A model generated the notes under the pieces. That model saw nothing but the letters and a program-made list of their open reading frames with translations. It searched no databases and had not been told where the DNA came from. 64,000 bases of DNA, from the NCBI GenBank assembly GCA_963846775.1, contig CAWJXB010000006.1, forward strand, positions 1,860,001 through 1,924,000. Reading direction: 5' to 3'. Shown piece after piece: positions 17,345 to 23,367 of this stretch. This DNA is from CAVYXA01 sp963846775. Lineage in GTDB: Bacteria; Verrucomicrobiota; Verrucomicrobiia; Chthoniobacterales; UBA10450. Position numbers and translations under genes: made by a program. Position 1 is the first letter of the stretch. Every line of letters begins with the position of its first letter.

Positions 17345-17869
17345 GGCCCCATTTTCCACCGCTTTCTTTGAAACTCCGAGACCAATCCCAGCATGGATCG
17401 GTCGAGGCAGGTTCGAGGCGATCTTTTCATCGACCCATGCTGAGAAAAGGTTGCTAAATGCGTCTTTCGACGCGTCCCACCATTGACGCACTCCCTTAGA
17501 ATGAAGGATCGACAACGCCGACCGTTCGAAACCCTCCGTCAAATCGCGGTCGATGAAACCCAGATGGCGCTGGACGACCACCGTTTCGACACGGCGATAT
17601 GCCATCATCATCAAGAATCCAAATCGGGCTCTTTCGTCAGGAGAAAGTTTATCGACTCCCGCCTGGGCTTTTATGAGCAACGGCGCGAGATCGGAGTGAG
17701 TAGCAAAGATCTCCATGGTGGAACCCATCAAAGTGCTGATGGCCAGGAACGTGGACGATTTCAGCGCAGATGTGTTCTGTCGGAGCTGAATTGCAAGGTA
17801 GATCAGCGTGATGCCGACCAACACCGTTCCAACGATTTGACTGATCGCTCCAACCGCTTCCCAGTTCAT
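17339..17869 (-). CDS. Cassette gene: N-terminally membrane-anchored protein, 176 aa
   Basis: ATG at 17869. MNWEAVGAISQIVGTVLVGITLIYLAIQLRQNT is an N-terminal membrane helix followed by a basic stop; the W-E-A-x-G-A-I opening and IQ-x-RQNT ending are shared by a widespread family of short uncharacterised proteins (from memory). The rest is a helical cytoplasmic domain with LGFIDRDLTEGFERSALSIL. The stop TAA is in the attC core. Function unknown. Confidence 0.75.
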   Translation of the reverse strand: MNWEAVGAISQIVGTVLVGITLIYLAIQLRQNTSALKSSTFLAISTLMGSTMEIFATHSDLAPLLIKAQAGVDKLSPDERARFGFLMMMAYRRVETVVVQRHLGFIDRDLTEGFERSALSILHSKGVRQWWDASKDAFSNLFSAWVDEKIASNLPRPIHAGIGLGVSKKAVENGAA

Positions 17870-17889
17870 TTACGCACCTCCATTTGTTC

Positions 17890-17999
17890 GCCTAACGAGC
17901 TGAGATGAGCGACCGCTGGCGGCGGCGAGCGTGGCAAACTCTCTGAACTGTTTCATAAAATCACATGTGGACAACACGGCGGCCAGCGGTTGGTTAGAT
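17890..17999 (-). repeat. attC site l (long class, 110 bp)
   Basis: GCCTAAC at 17890 and GTTAGAT ending at 17999; arms GACCGCTGGCGGC and GGCCAGCGGTT. It contains CACATGTGGACA, similar to the ACATGTGGAT of the 34-bp boundary repeat. Confidence 0.86.
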
Positions 18000-18413
18000 G
18001 TCTGGGTGGTCACGAAGATAGCGTAGCAAGAGAATATTGTACTGGTGCACGTAAACGCACGCTTTCGCCCGCAAGCGCTGTTGCTCAGCACTTGAGATAA
18101 CGTCGCCTGCGCCTTCGAGGTGTCGCTCGCCATGGCGCTGCACCAAGTGTCGCACTTCTGGAGTGTCATCCAAGCCGACGGCGTCTGCCGTGCTAAACGC
18201 GAACATCGAAACGAATCGTGTGTCGCCCTGCCGCTCCACATGTTCTTTGAAATCGGTTATCACATCAGCGTGATCTAGCCAGCGTAATGGTTCGGCATCT
18301 GCGGATGTTTCGGGAATGGTCCACCCACGCGACGCGCTCCATCGGCCAAACGCCCAGCCGCAAAACCAAGCAACAAGTGCGACCAGGGCAATAGCGATGA
18401 GGGTCCTTTTCAC
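17994..18413 (-). CDS. Cassette gene: membrane-anchored hypothetical protein, 139 aa
   Basis: The GTG start at 18413, 12 nt after the ACCTAAC core, is chosen because upstream codons belong to attC. An N-terminal helix (TLIAIALVALVAWFCGWAFG) precedes a soluble domain with DTRFVSMFAFSTADAVGLDD and a helical C-terminus (RAKACVYVHQYNILLLRYL). No family recognised. The stop TAA is in the attC core. Confidence 0.68.
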   Translation of the reverse strand: MKRTLIAIALVALVAWFCGWAFGRWSASRGWTIPETSADAEPLRWLDHADVITDFKEHVERQGDTRFVSMFAFSTADAVGLDDTPEVRHLVQRHGERHLEGAGDVISSAEQQRLRAKACVYVHQYNILLLRYLRDHPDI

Positions 18414-18425
18414 GTGAGCGTTTAC

Positions 18426-18521
18426 ACCTAACGAGACAGAGATAAGCCACGGCAGGGCGTCGTGGCAAACAGTCTGTGGTTGCACCGCAATGGGGCCGTT
18501 GGCTTCATCGAGTGGTTAGAT
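18426..18521 (-). repeat. attC site m (short class, 96 bp)
   Basis: ACCTAAC at 18426 and GTTAGAT ending at 18521, nearly the same as site d over its central AAGCCACGGCAGGGCGTCGT. Confidence 0.87.
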
Positions 18522-18833
18522 GTCTTGCGCATGCCACTGCTCGAAGACAGAAGTCCATGTTTGCGTTCGTGCGTTCGTTCGTCCCAGGGTGATTTGCTCG
18601 CGGCCAAGTTCGGCCAGCAACTGCTCCAAAGGGCGGCGCGTCTCTCTGCTGGGACCGCAGCCTTGATCGGCAATCGATCCGGCGCCGCCCCAGAGCTCGT
18701 TCGAGGTGAGGAATGACCAAAGCACAGTATCATCGGCGGCAAGTGCGACATCGATGTCGTTCACGAAGTGATGTTCACCACTTTGCTCGAGCACGTCACG
18801 GAGCCGCTTCAGCAACTGTCGAACGCGCGCCAT
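18516..18833 (-). CDS. Cassette gene: small soluble protein with SNELWGGAGSIADQ motif, 105 aa
   Basis: The ATG at 18833 lies 3 nt after the core (MARVRQLLKRLRDVLEQSG). A helical N-terminus is followed by SNELWGGAGSIADQGCG, a motif I associate with a small conserved family of unknown function (possibly DUF6966; from memory, unchecked). No signal peptide. The stop TAA is in the attC core. Confidence 0.68.
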   Translation of the reverse strand: MARVRQLLKRLRDVLEQSGEHHFVNDIDVALAADDTVLWSFLTSNELWGGAGSIADQGCGPSRETRRPLEQLLAELGREQITLGRTNARTQTWTSVFEQWHAQDI

Positions 18834-18836
18834 TAC

Positions 18837-18929
18837 ATCTAACGACCCAAACTCAGCGACGGCGGCCACGAGACGCGCTGATTGCAACTGCGATGGCCCG
18901 CCGCCGTTCGCTGCAGCGAATGGCTAGGC
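18837..18929 (-). repeat. attC site n (93 bp)
   Basis: ATCTAAC at 18837; the right core is GCTAGGC (18923-18929), one base off GTTAGGC. Arms GCGACGGCGGCC and GCCGCCGTTCGC are strong. Confidence 0.8.
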
Positions 18930-19352
18930 CACTGGCTCATGGTCTGGTAGAAATGTTCTGTAACGACTCCACTCTGCATCTGCGGTCTCCTCAAACTCGA
19001 TGCGGTAATCAGGATGCGCTGTGCGCAAACTCGGCAAAGCCTGAGCGAGTGCCGCACTCCCGCCGCAATAAAAGTAATACTCACGGATGCCGCGCGTGTC
19101 GATGCGCATCACGTAAACTGCCCAACCGCGGCCGAACTGCTCACACAGCCGAATCAAGTCCTGCTCAATCATGTCGAGACTCTCCGTCTCGTCAGGATGC
19201 CAGAAGCCGCCGCCTGGGTCGTGACGGCAATAAACACCGAACCATGCGAGACGAGGCAACTCCCGAACCGGCAGCGAACCGCGAAACCGGTCGTCAATCA
19301 GCACTCCGGCTGGACGACTCTCAATCTGTGTTGTGCGCTGCGACCAAAGCAT
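18924..19352 (-). CDS. Cassette gene: DUF695-like protein, 142 aa
   Basis: ATG at 19352, 13 nt from the GCCTAAC core. GWAVYVMRIDTRGIREYYFYCGG and HPDYRIEFEETADAEWSRYRTFLPD match the sense of DUF695, whose members end in a D-P-E-W-x-x-Y-x-x-x-L-x-P motif (here DAEWSRYRTFLP). Function unknown; the fold is thought alpha/beta. The stop is TAG, created by the variant GCTAGGC core where the other genes have TAA from GTTAGGC. Confidence 0.72.
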   Translation of the reverse strand: MLWSQRTTQIESRPAGVLIDDRFRGSLPVRELPRLAWFGVYCRHDPGGGFWHPDETESLDMIEQDLIRLCEQFGRGWAVYVMRIDTRGIREYYFYCGGSAALAQALPSLRTAHPDYRIEFEETADAEWSRYRTFLPDHEPVA

Positions 19353-19365
19353 GACGTGTGAAATG

Positions 19366-19488
19366 GCCTAACGAGCACAAGATCAGCTACGCCTTCCGGC
19401 GGCGAGACTGAATCGAAGTGCAGATAAACTAATCATCCTAAATGTGAATGCGGTACGGGAAGGCGTTAGATGCATCGCCTGGTTAGGC
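19366..19488 (-). repeat. attC site o (123 bp)
   Basis: GCCTAAC at 19366 and GTTAGGC ending at 19488; arms CTACGCCTTCC and GGAAGGCGTTAG distinguish it from the other long sites. Confidence 0.84.
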
Positions 19489-19513
19489 GATTGCGCGGAT
19501 TGATCGAATGCGT

Positions 19514-19858
19514 TCATGCTGGATTCTTCTTCTTCCAAGATCCTGGAACAACCGCGCGAAACGTCGCCGCAAAAGCAATGAGCGAGAAAAAGAAGCCGAC
19601 TACGAGGCATATCGTACAGTGAATGATTAGTGCTCCCCAATAAACTGAATGCGGGTCTGAAGAATAGTGGAAAGTGATCTGAAGCGGACGGCCGCTTGGC
19701 CAGAGCTTGTAAACGGTGAACGCGTGTTTCGTAGCTGCGTCCCACGAAGTGATGACGAACAACGACAATAATGAGATGCCCGGCACTCCGAAGAAAATCC
19801 TCGCAGCCCAGAGTGTTCCGGGTGCCTTCCAGAGTGGGTAATACTTTGTGCGAGACAT
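19514..19858 (-). CDS. Cassette gene: membrane protein with three predicted helices, 114 aa
   Basis: ATG at 19858 (MSRTKYYPLWKAPGTLWAARI). Helices at IFFGVPGISLLSLFVITSW, WGALIIHCTICLVVGFFF and the adjoining SLIAFAATFRAVV give a small integral membrane protein with a basic C-terminus. A longer overlapping frame exists but lacks membrane periodicity and begins inside attC sequence. No family recognised. Confidence 0.65.
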   Translation of the reverse strand: MSRTKYYPLWKAPGTLWAARIFFGVPGISLLSLFVITSWDAATKHAFTVYKLWPSGRPLQITFHYSSDPHSVYWGALIIHCTICLVVGFFFSLIAFAATFRAVVPGSWKKKNPA

Positions 19859-19874
19859 CGCGAGCGTCGCATTC

Positions 19875-19998
19875 GTCTAACGAGACCAAGATGAGCGACG
19901 GCGGACGGAACCGCGCGTCGCTTGCAGTGGAAGTGTGGAAGTCATCTCAAAAGTGGAGCGTATAGCGGTCTACCGTTCGCTACATCGACTGGTTAGGC
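19875..19998 (-). repeat. attC site p (long class, 124 bp)
   Basis: GTCTAAC at 19875 and GTTAGGC ending at 19998. Related to site b over most of its length but clearly diverged, more so than the adjoining cupin genes. Confidence 0.87.
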
Positions 19999-20004
19999 GA
20001 CAGT

Positions 20005-20484
20005 TCATTCTTCGCCATCAAAATAGTCCAGCGGCTGTGAGCGGACATACACGCGCTCGGGGATCGGCACACCCCACTTATTACTGTCGGGCTGATACCA
20101 TGAATCGCCAATTGGATTGTCCGCCACCACGTAAAGGACCATGTCTTCTGTAGTGTCATTGGTGATCTGGTGTGGCTCACCCGGCTTGAAAATGAATGCG
20201 TCGCCAGCCTCAATCGGAGTAGTCCCATCTTTGTGGCGGACGACGCCGCTGCCTGAAATCACGTGATAGAACTCCCACTGTGCGCTGTGCGAATGATACG
20301 AATAGGGAGCCTTCCCTGGCGGAATACGCAAAATCTCGACATCAAAGGGATGCCGCTCGTTGAGGTCGGTGGACTCGGGCTTGCGTCCCAACGCCTCTGA
20401 AATCTCTTTGCCCGCACCGCTGAATTTTCCCTTCGGTGAGGACCAGGTTAGCTCTGCTATCTTTGTTGTATTGATCTTTTGCAT
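20005..20484 (-). CDS. Cassette gene: cupin-domain protein, copy 2
   Basis: 159 residues; the ATG at 20484 is 10 nt after the GTTAGGC boundary, the same arrangement as copy 1. It has the same two cupin motifs with intact metal ligands. It is the first cassette of the whole array, directly next to the 34-bp boundary repeat, the position where new cassettes are inserted in integrons. Six substitutions separate it from copy 1 (for example A-A to T-E in the NDT..DM segment), so both copies seem maintained. Confidence 0.88.
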   Translation of the reverse strand: MQKINTTKIAELTWSSPKGKFSGAGKEISEALGRKPESTDLNERHPFDVEILRIPPGKAPYSYHSHSAQWEFYHVISGSGVVRHKDGTTPIEAGDAFIFKPGEPHQITNDTTEDMVLYVVADNPIGDSWYQPDSNKWGVPIPERVYVRSQPLDYFDGEE

Positions 20485-20496
20485 AAGCGAAGTTGC

Positions 20497-20530
20497 CTAA
20501 CATGTGGATAGGCTGACAATAAAGTCGGAT
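20497..20530. repeat. 34-bp array-boundary repeat, copy 2
   Basis: It differs from 15640-15673 only at GGCTGAC versus GGCCGAC. It lies directly before the first cassette (its minus-strand end is the GTTAG half-core), where an attI site would be expected. Confidence 0.8.
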
Positions 20531-20608
20531 GACGATGAGCACCTGCCCAACGCAATGAATCGCTCACTGGATGAGGTCATGGCGTACATTATTGAATCTG
20601 GGATGTAG
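20504..20608 (+). other. Short open frame, possible 3' remnant of a displaced gene
   Basis: A plus-strand frame of 34 codons runs from the boundary repeat to TAG at 20608, ending NAMNRSLDEVMAYIIESGM. The composition looks like a genuine protein C-terminus, and the array side lacks the rest, so it may be the stub of a gene cut by array insertion. Too short to be sure. Confidence 0.3.
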
Positions 20609-20705
20609 GAGTCGGAGCAATAGGGAGATCGGTTTGCTTGATCCAAACTGAGCCACTACCTTTTTCTACTCGACACCGTTAGGGCGTCAACCGTAGAAGA
20701 ACGGC

Positions 20706-20770
20706 GGCCACGTTCCCTCCTATCCCGTCTCATGCGCACCGTCCAAAACAGGGAGCGTGGCCACTTTTTT
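20706..20770 (+). terminator. Long hairpin followed by T-run
   Basis: GGCCACGTTCCC (20706-20717) pairs with GGGAGCGTGGCC (20751-20762) with one G-T pair, and TTTTTT follows at 20765. The 33-nt loop is long for a simple terminator. No plus-strand gene ends nearby except the 20504-20608 stub, so it may instead be part of a small RNA. Confidence 0.45.
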
Positions 20771-20816
20771 CTTTGACGCTTTGAGCTAAGATTGAAAAAC
20801 TGTCAGTTGGAGATAG

Positions 20817-21458
20817 TTACTTGCGACGCCAATAGGCGATCACTGCTGCGCCGATACCGGTCAAGGTAATCAACGCGAGCGTGCTTGGTTCCGGGCAGTC
20901 TAAGTAATTACAGAAGACAAACGATGCCTGCGGGAACGGCGCATCGTCAAGGGTCGAGGTCACCTGGATCGAAGCGCGTGGACTCGCGGTCGTTGTCCGC
21001 AGAGTGTAGATCCCGAACGGTGCGTTAGCGGCGAGCGCAAACGTGATGTCAGTGATGTGATACGAGCCGTCTGGCACCTGGGGACCGGTTGCGCCAAGAT
21101 CAACTGTCCGCATCTGACCGCCTGTTTCCTGGGTCGTCAGATAGCCAGCATCCGCACCCGACGTTGACGTAAAGTTAACCGGGAATGTGGGGGCTGGGGC
21201 ATAATTTGGATCAGTAAACGTGAAGTAGCTCACTCCGGTAATACTGAGAAATGGCGCAAACGCGCTGCTGACCTCCAGCCAGTACCAGAGACCCCACGAA
21301 CCTGAACCGTAACCGGAGTACGTGTCGAAAACGCTCAGGGTAACCGGCGTTCCCGGCATCCAAATGCCGGGTCCGCTAATCGACAACGTTTGCATTGCAT
21401 ACAGCGAGCTGGTTGCAATGGTAAGGCCGAAGATTGTGGTGAGCAGCGTTCTTTTCAT
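20817..21458 (-). CDS. PEP-CTERM sorted secreted protein
   Basis: 213 residues; ATG at 21458 behind a strong GGAGGAAA ribosome site. The signal peptide (MKRTLLTTIFGLTIATSSLYA) is followed by a beta-rich body (YSGYGSGSWGLWYWLEV, SYHITDITFALAANAPFGIY) and a PEP-CTERM tag: PEPSTLALITLTG, a hydrophobic helix, then YWRRK. The last ~25 codons are very similar at DNA level to those of the other PEP-CTERM gene at 15725, while the bodies are unrelated. It lies just outside the cassette array at its presumed entry end. Confidence 0.87.
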   Translation of the reverse strand: MKRTLLTTIFGLTIATSSLYAMQTLSISGPGIWMPGTPVTLSVFDTYSGYGSGSWGLWYWLEVSSAFAPFLSITGVSYFTFTDPNYAPAPTFPVNFTSTSGADAGYLTTQETGGQMRTVDLGATGPQVPDGSYHITDITFALAANAPFGIYTLRTTTASPRASIQVTSTLDDAPFPQASFVFCNYLDCPEPSTLALITLTGIGAAVIAYWRRK

Positions 21459-21729
21459 GAGGTTTCCTCCGGGTTGGCTTTGAACCGCGCTTCTGCGGGA
21501 GAGAGCGCCTACCTGGCGATTTCAAGATTTTGCTGGGGCAAAGTCAAGCCATTCTCAGATGCACACCTTGCATTCGCGACATGCGCGCTCGATTGAACCC
21601 ATCCAGTGATACATTCTTGGGTGGACAGGAATGGACTGACGGAAAATCATCAGGGGGCAAAACAGGTGGGGTGCCAGTTGAAATGGCGACCAAATTCTGC
21701 AACTTAAGCCTCGGCTTTTCAAAGATTTC

Positions 21730-21802
21730 GGGGGTATAGCTCAGTTGGTAGAGCGTCTCGTTCGCAATGAGAAGGTCAGGGGTTCGAATCCCCTTACCTC
21801 CA
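21730..21802 (+). tRNA. tRNA-Ala (anticodon CGC)
   Basis: A 73-nt cloverleaf: acceptor GGGGGTA pairs with TACCTCC and includes the G3-U70 pair that identifies tRNA-Ala; D-loop AGTTGGTA; anticodon stem TCTCG/TGAGA with loop TTCGCAA, giving CGC; T-arm AGGGG-TTCGAAT-CCCCT. The 3' CCA is not encoded. It reads Ala codon GCG. A GIY-YIG element lies 45 bp downstream. Confidence 0.97.
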
Positions 21803-21846
21803 GCCTTCGCTCGCAACGCAGCGAACAGCGAAGGCCGTAGTGTAAC

Positions 21847-21913
21847 GAAGGCGGGCTGATAGGTCGCGAAGTGTGTGTTCAGCGCTGCGAGACTACGGCT
21901 TCGCAGGCCAGCC
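21847..21913. repeat. Direct repeat flanking GIY-YIG gene, left copy
   Basis: About 67 bp beginning GAAGGCGGGCTG and ending CTACGGCTTCGCAGGCCAG-like sequence; imperfect copy at 22248-22315. The repeats bracket the small nuclease gene. Confidence 0.75.
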
Positions 21914-21936
21914 AATCAGGTGAGATCCTGACCGCC

Positions 21937-22200
21937 ATGTCGTCGGATGTCAGTCTCAAATTCTACTACGTTGACGTCTTGGTTAGCGAACTTGATTCCG
22001 AAAAGCATTATACCGGAGTGACTTGCTATCTTCGGGAACGGCTGCAAGAGCACAACCGCGGAGAATGTCCGCACACATCGAAACACCGACCATGGAAGAT
22101 CGAAACAGCAGTTGCTTTCACATCCGAATCGAAGGCGCGAACCTTCGAAAAGTATTTGAAGACCGGCTCTGGGCGGGAATTCGCGCGACGGCATTTTTAA
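21937..22200 (+). CDS. GIY-YIG family endonuclease, small
   Basis: 87 residues from the ATG at 21937 (MSSDVSLKFYYVDVLV); the longer frame upstream lies in the flanking repeat. GIY-YIG signatures: the YYVDVL strand, KHYTGVTCYLRERLQEHNRG (YTG with the helix carrying Arg and His), KHRPWKIE, and the FEKYLKTGSGREFARRHF ending typical of the stand-alone UPF0213/YhbQ-like group. These may act in repair or as selfish nucleases. The position next to tRNA-Ala, between direct repeats, hints at a mobile unit. Confidence 0.85.
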   Translation: MSSDVSLKFYYVDVLVSELDSEKHYTGVTCYLRERLQEHNRGECPHTSKHRPWKIETAVAFTSESKARTFEKYLKTGSGREFARRHF

Positions 22201-22247
22201 CAAATTCTCCCCCGAAAGCTTGCGGGGCTGCCACGCCGGAATGCAAT

Positions 22248-22315
22248 GAAGGCGGGCCGAATAAGTTGCGAGTCTTTTGCGTCACGCTGCGAGACTACGG
22301 CTTGGCAGGCCAGTC
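22248..22315. repeat. Direct repeat flanking GIY-YIG gene, right copy
   Basis: GAAGGCGGGCCG start and the shared GCTGCGAGACTACGGCTT core of the left copy, in the same orientation. The end overlaps the region next to the hflC stop. Confidence 0.75.
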
Positions 22316-22329
22316 GCTTAGAGAAGATC

Positions 22330-23367
22330 TTAATGCCCAGTTCGCGCCGGCGCGGTGGCCTCGCCCATTGATTTTAGCATGCGGCCGAGATCGCTGTTCG
22401 TGGAAAGGACGGCGGTCGTTTCTTTCTCGAACGCAGCCCGCATTACGTCCAGGCTGCGGAGAAACGAGAACAGCTCCTGCGCGTCTGGCGCGGCGAACGC
22501 GGCGCTGTAGATGGCAGCGGCTTGGGCGTCGGCTTTGCCTTCGGTTTCGAGCGCATTTTTCGTGGCGGTGGAACTGATCGCAGCCACATCGCTCTCCTTC
22601 TGGCCGCTGATGTTGGCCGCTTCGCCGCGGCCTTCCGAGCGGAATCGCGCTGCGATCTGGTGCCGCTCGCTCGACATCCGATCGATGATTTTCTCCGCCA
22701 CCGCCGGATTGTATTTGCTTCGCTTGAACCGCTCATCCAGAAGCTCGATTCCGAAATCGGCGATCTTTTGTCGCGTGCGCTCGGTGATTTGCTTCTCGAT
22801 CTCGCCCCGGCCAAACTCGATGTCCGGAATTGTGCTGGGCAGAATCGTACCGCTTTTTTCCAGTTCTTCGTCTCGCAACGGCTGCCGGCCTTTCGTAACG
22901 CGAATGATTTCGACCAAATCGTGCGTGGCCACTGCGGTGCGGGTTTCGCTGCCAAGGATATCATCGAGACGGGAGAGCGCGCTGCGTTCGTCGTTGATCC
23001 GGTTGTAATACAGAAAGGGATCGCTGATCCGCCAGCGGGCGAACGAATCGATGATGATATAAAGTTTGTCCTTGGTTGGGCACTCGGTCGGCGGTCCGTC
23101 CCAGGCGAGAATGCGTTTGTCGAAACGCTGCACCTTGTCGATGAACGGCAGCTTCACCTTTAGACCGGGCGTCCTAATGGTCCGAACGATTTTGCCGAAC
23201 CGCGTAATCAAAACGTTCTCGTATTGGCGGACGACAAAGAGGAGCGCGCCCCATTTCAGCGCCGTCAAAATGAAAATGATGCCGAGGATCGACATGATCG
23301 GGCTTTGCAAAAACCGGATCAGCGCTGAGAAAGCAGCGGGCCGCGGAGTCACGTCGATCACTCTCAT
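22330..23367 (-). CDS. hflC: HflC-type SPFH membrane protein
   Basis: 345 residues with an N-terminal membrane helix (SILGIIFILTALKWGALLFVV) and a band-7/SPFH domain (VLITRFGKIVRTIRTPGLKVKLPFIDKV), then a long helical region (SSERHQIAARFRSEGRGEAANI). HflC with HflK forms the cage that surrounds and restrains FtsH in the inner membrane. The ATG overlaps the hflK stop (ATGA), so the two are translationally coupled and made in equal amounts. The N-terminus has ~24 extra residues compared with E. coli HflC. Confidence 0.9.
   Translation of the reverse strand: MRVIDVTPRPAAFSALIRFLQSPIMSILGIIFILTALKWGALLFVVRQYENVLITRFGKIVRTIRTPGLKVKLPFIDKVQRFDKRILAWDGPPTECPTKDKLYIIIDSFARWRISDPFLYYNRINDERSALSRLDDILGSETRTAVATHDLVEIIRVTKGRQPLRDEELEKSGTILPSTIPDIEFGRGEIEKQITERTRQKIADFGIELLDERFKRSKYNPAVAEKIIDRMSSERHQIAARFRSEGRGEAANISGQKESDVAAISSTATKNALETEGKADAQAAAIYSAAFAAPDAQELFSFLRSLDVMRAAFEKETTAVLSTNSDLGRMLKSMGEATAPARTGH

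Larger units (their letters stand above)
10543..20501 (-). mobile_element. Integron-type gene cassette array without integrase (CALIN), 15 cassettes
   Basis: Fifteen short genes, all reading on the minus strand, alternate with 93-126 bp near-palindromic spacers. Each complete spacer begins (plus strand) with RYYYAAC-like bases (GCCTAAC, ACCTAAC, ATCTAAC) and ends with GTTRRRY-like bases (GTTAGGC, GTTAGAT). Genes start 1-50 nt after one core and nine end in a stop codon formed by the next core. This is the diagnostic architecture of attC-bearing cassettes. The spacers resemble one another, as in chromosomal superintegrons. No tyrosine recombinase or Pc-type promoter is visible. Standard polarity places the integrase side at high coordinates (beyond 20.5 kb), where a PEP-CTERM gene lies instead. 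A PEP-CTERM gene at 15.7-16.7 kb splits the array in two. Confidence 0.9.

Noticed and set aside
19383..19889. 168-codon minus-strand frame overlapping a cassette gene
   Set aside because: It begins in and runs through attC sequence and lacks the membrane helices of the 114-residue frame.
10980..19998. Regular repeats suggesting CRISPR
   Set aside because: Repeats are 93-126 bp, imperfect, palindromic and separated by coding genes, not by 30-40 bp spacers; no cas genes.
21544..21915. Minus-strand frame containing KGIRTPDLLIANETLYQLSY
   Set aside because: It is the antisense of the tRNA-Ala gene, a well-known spurious protein in databases.
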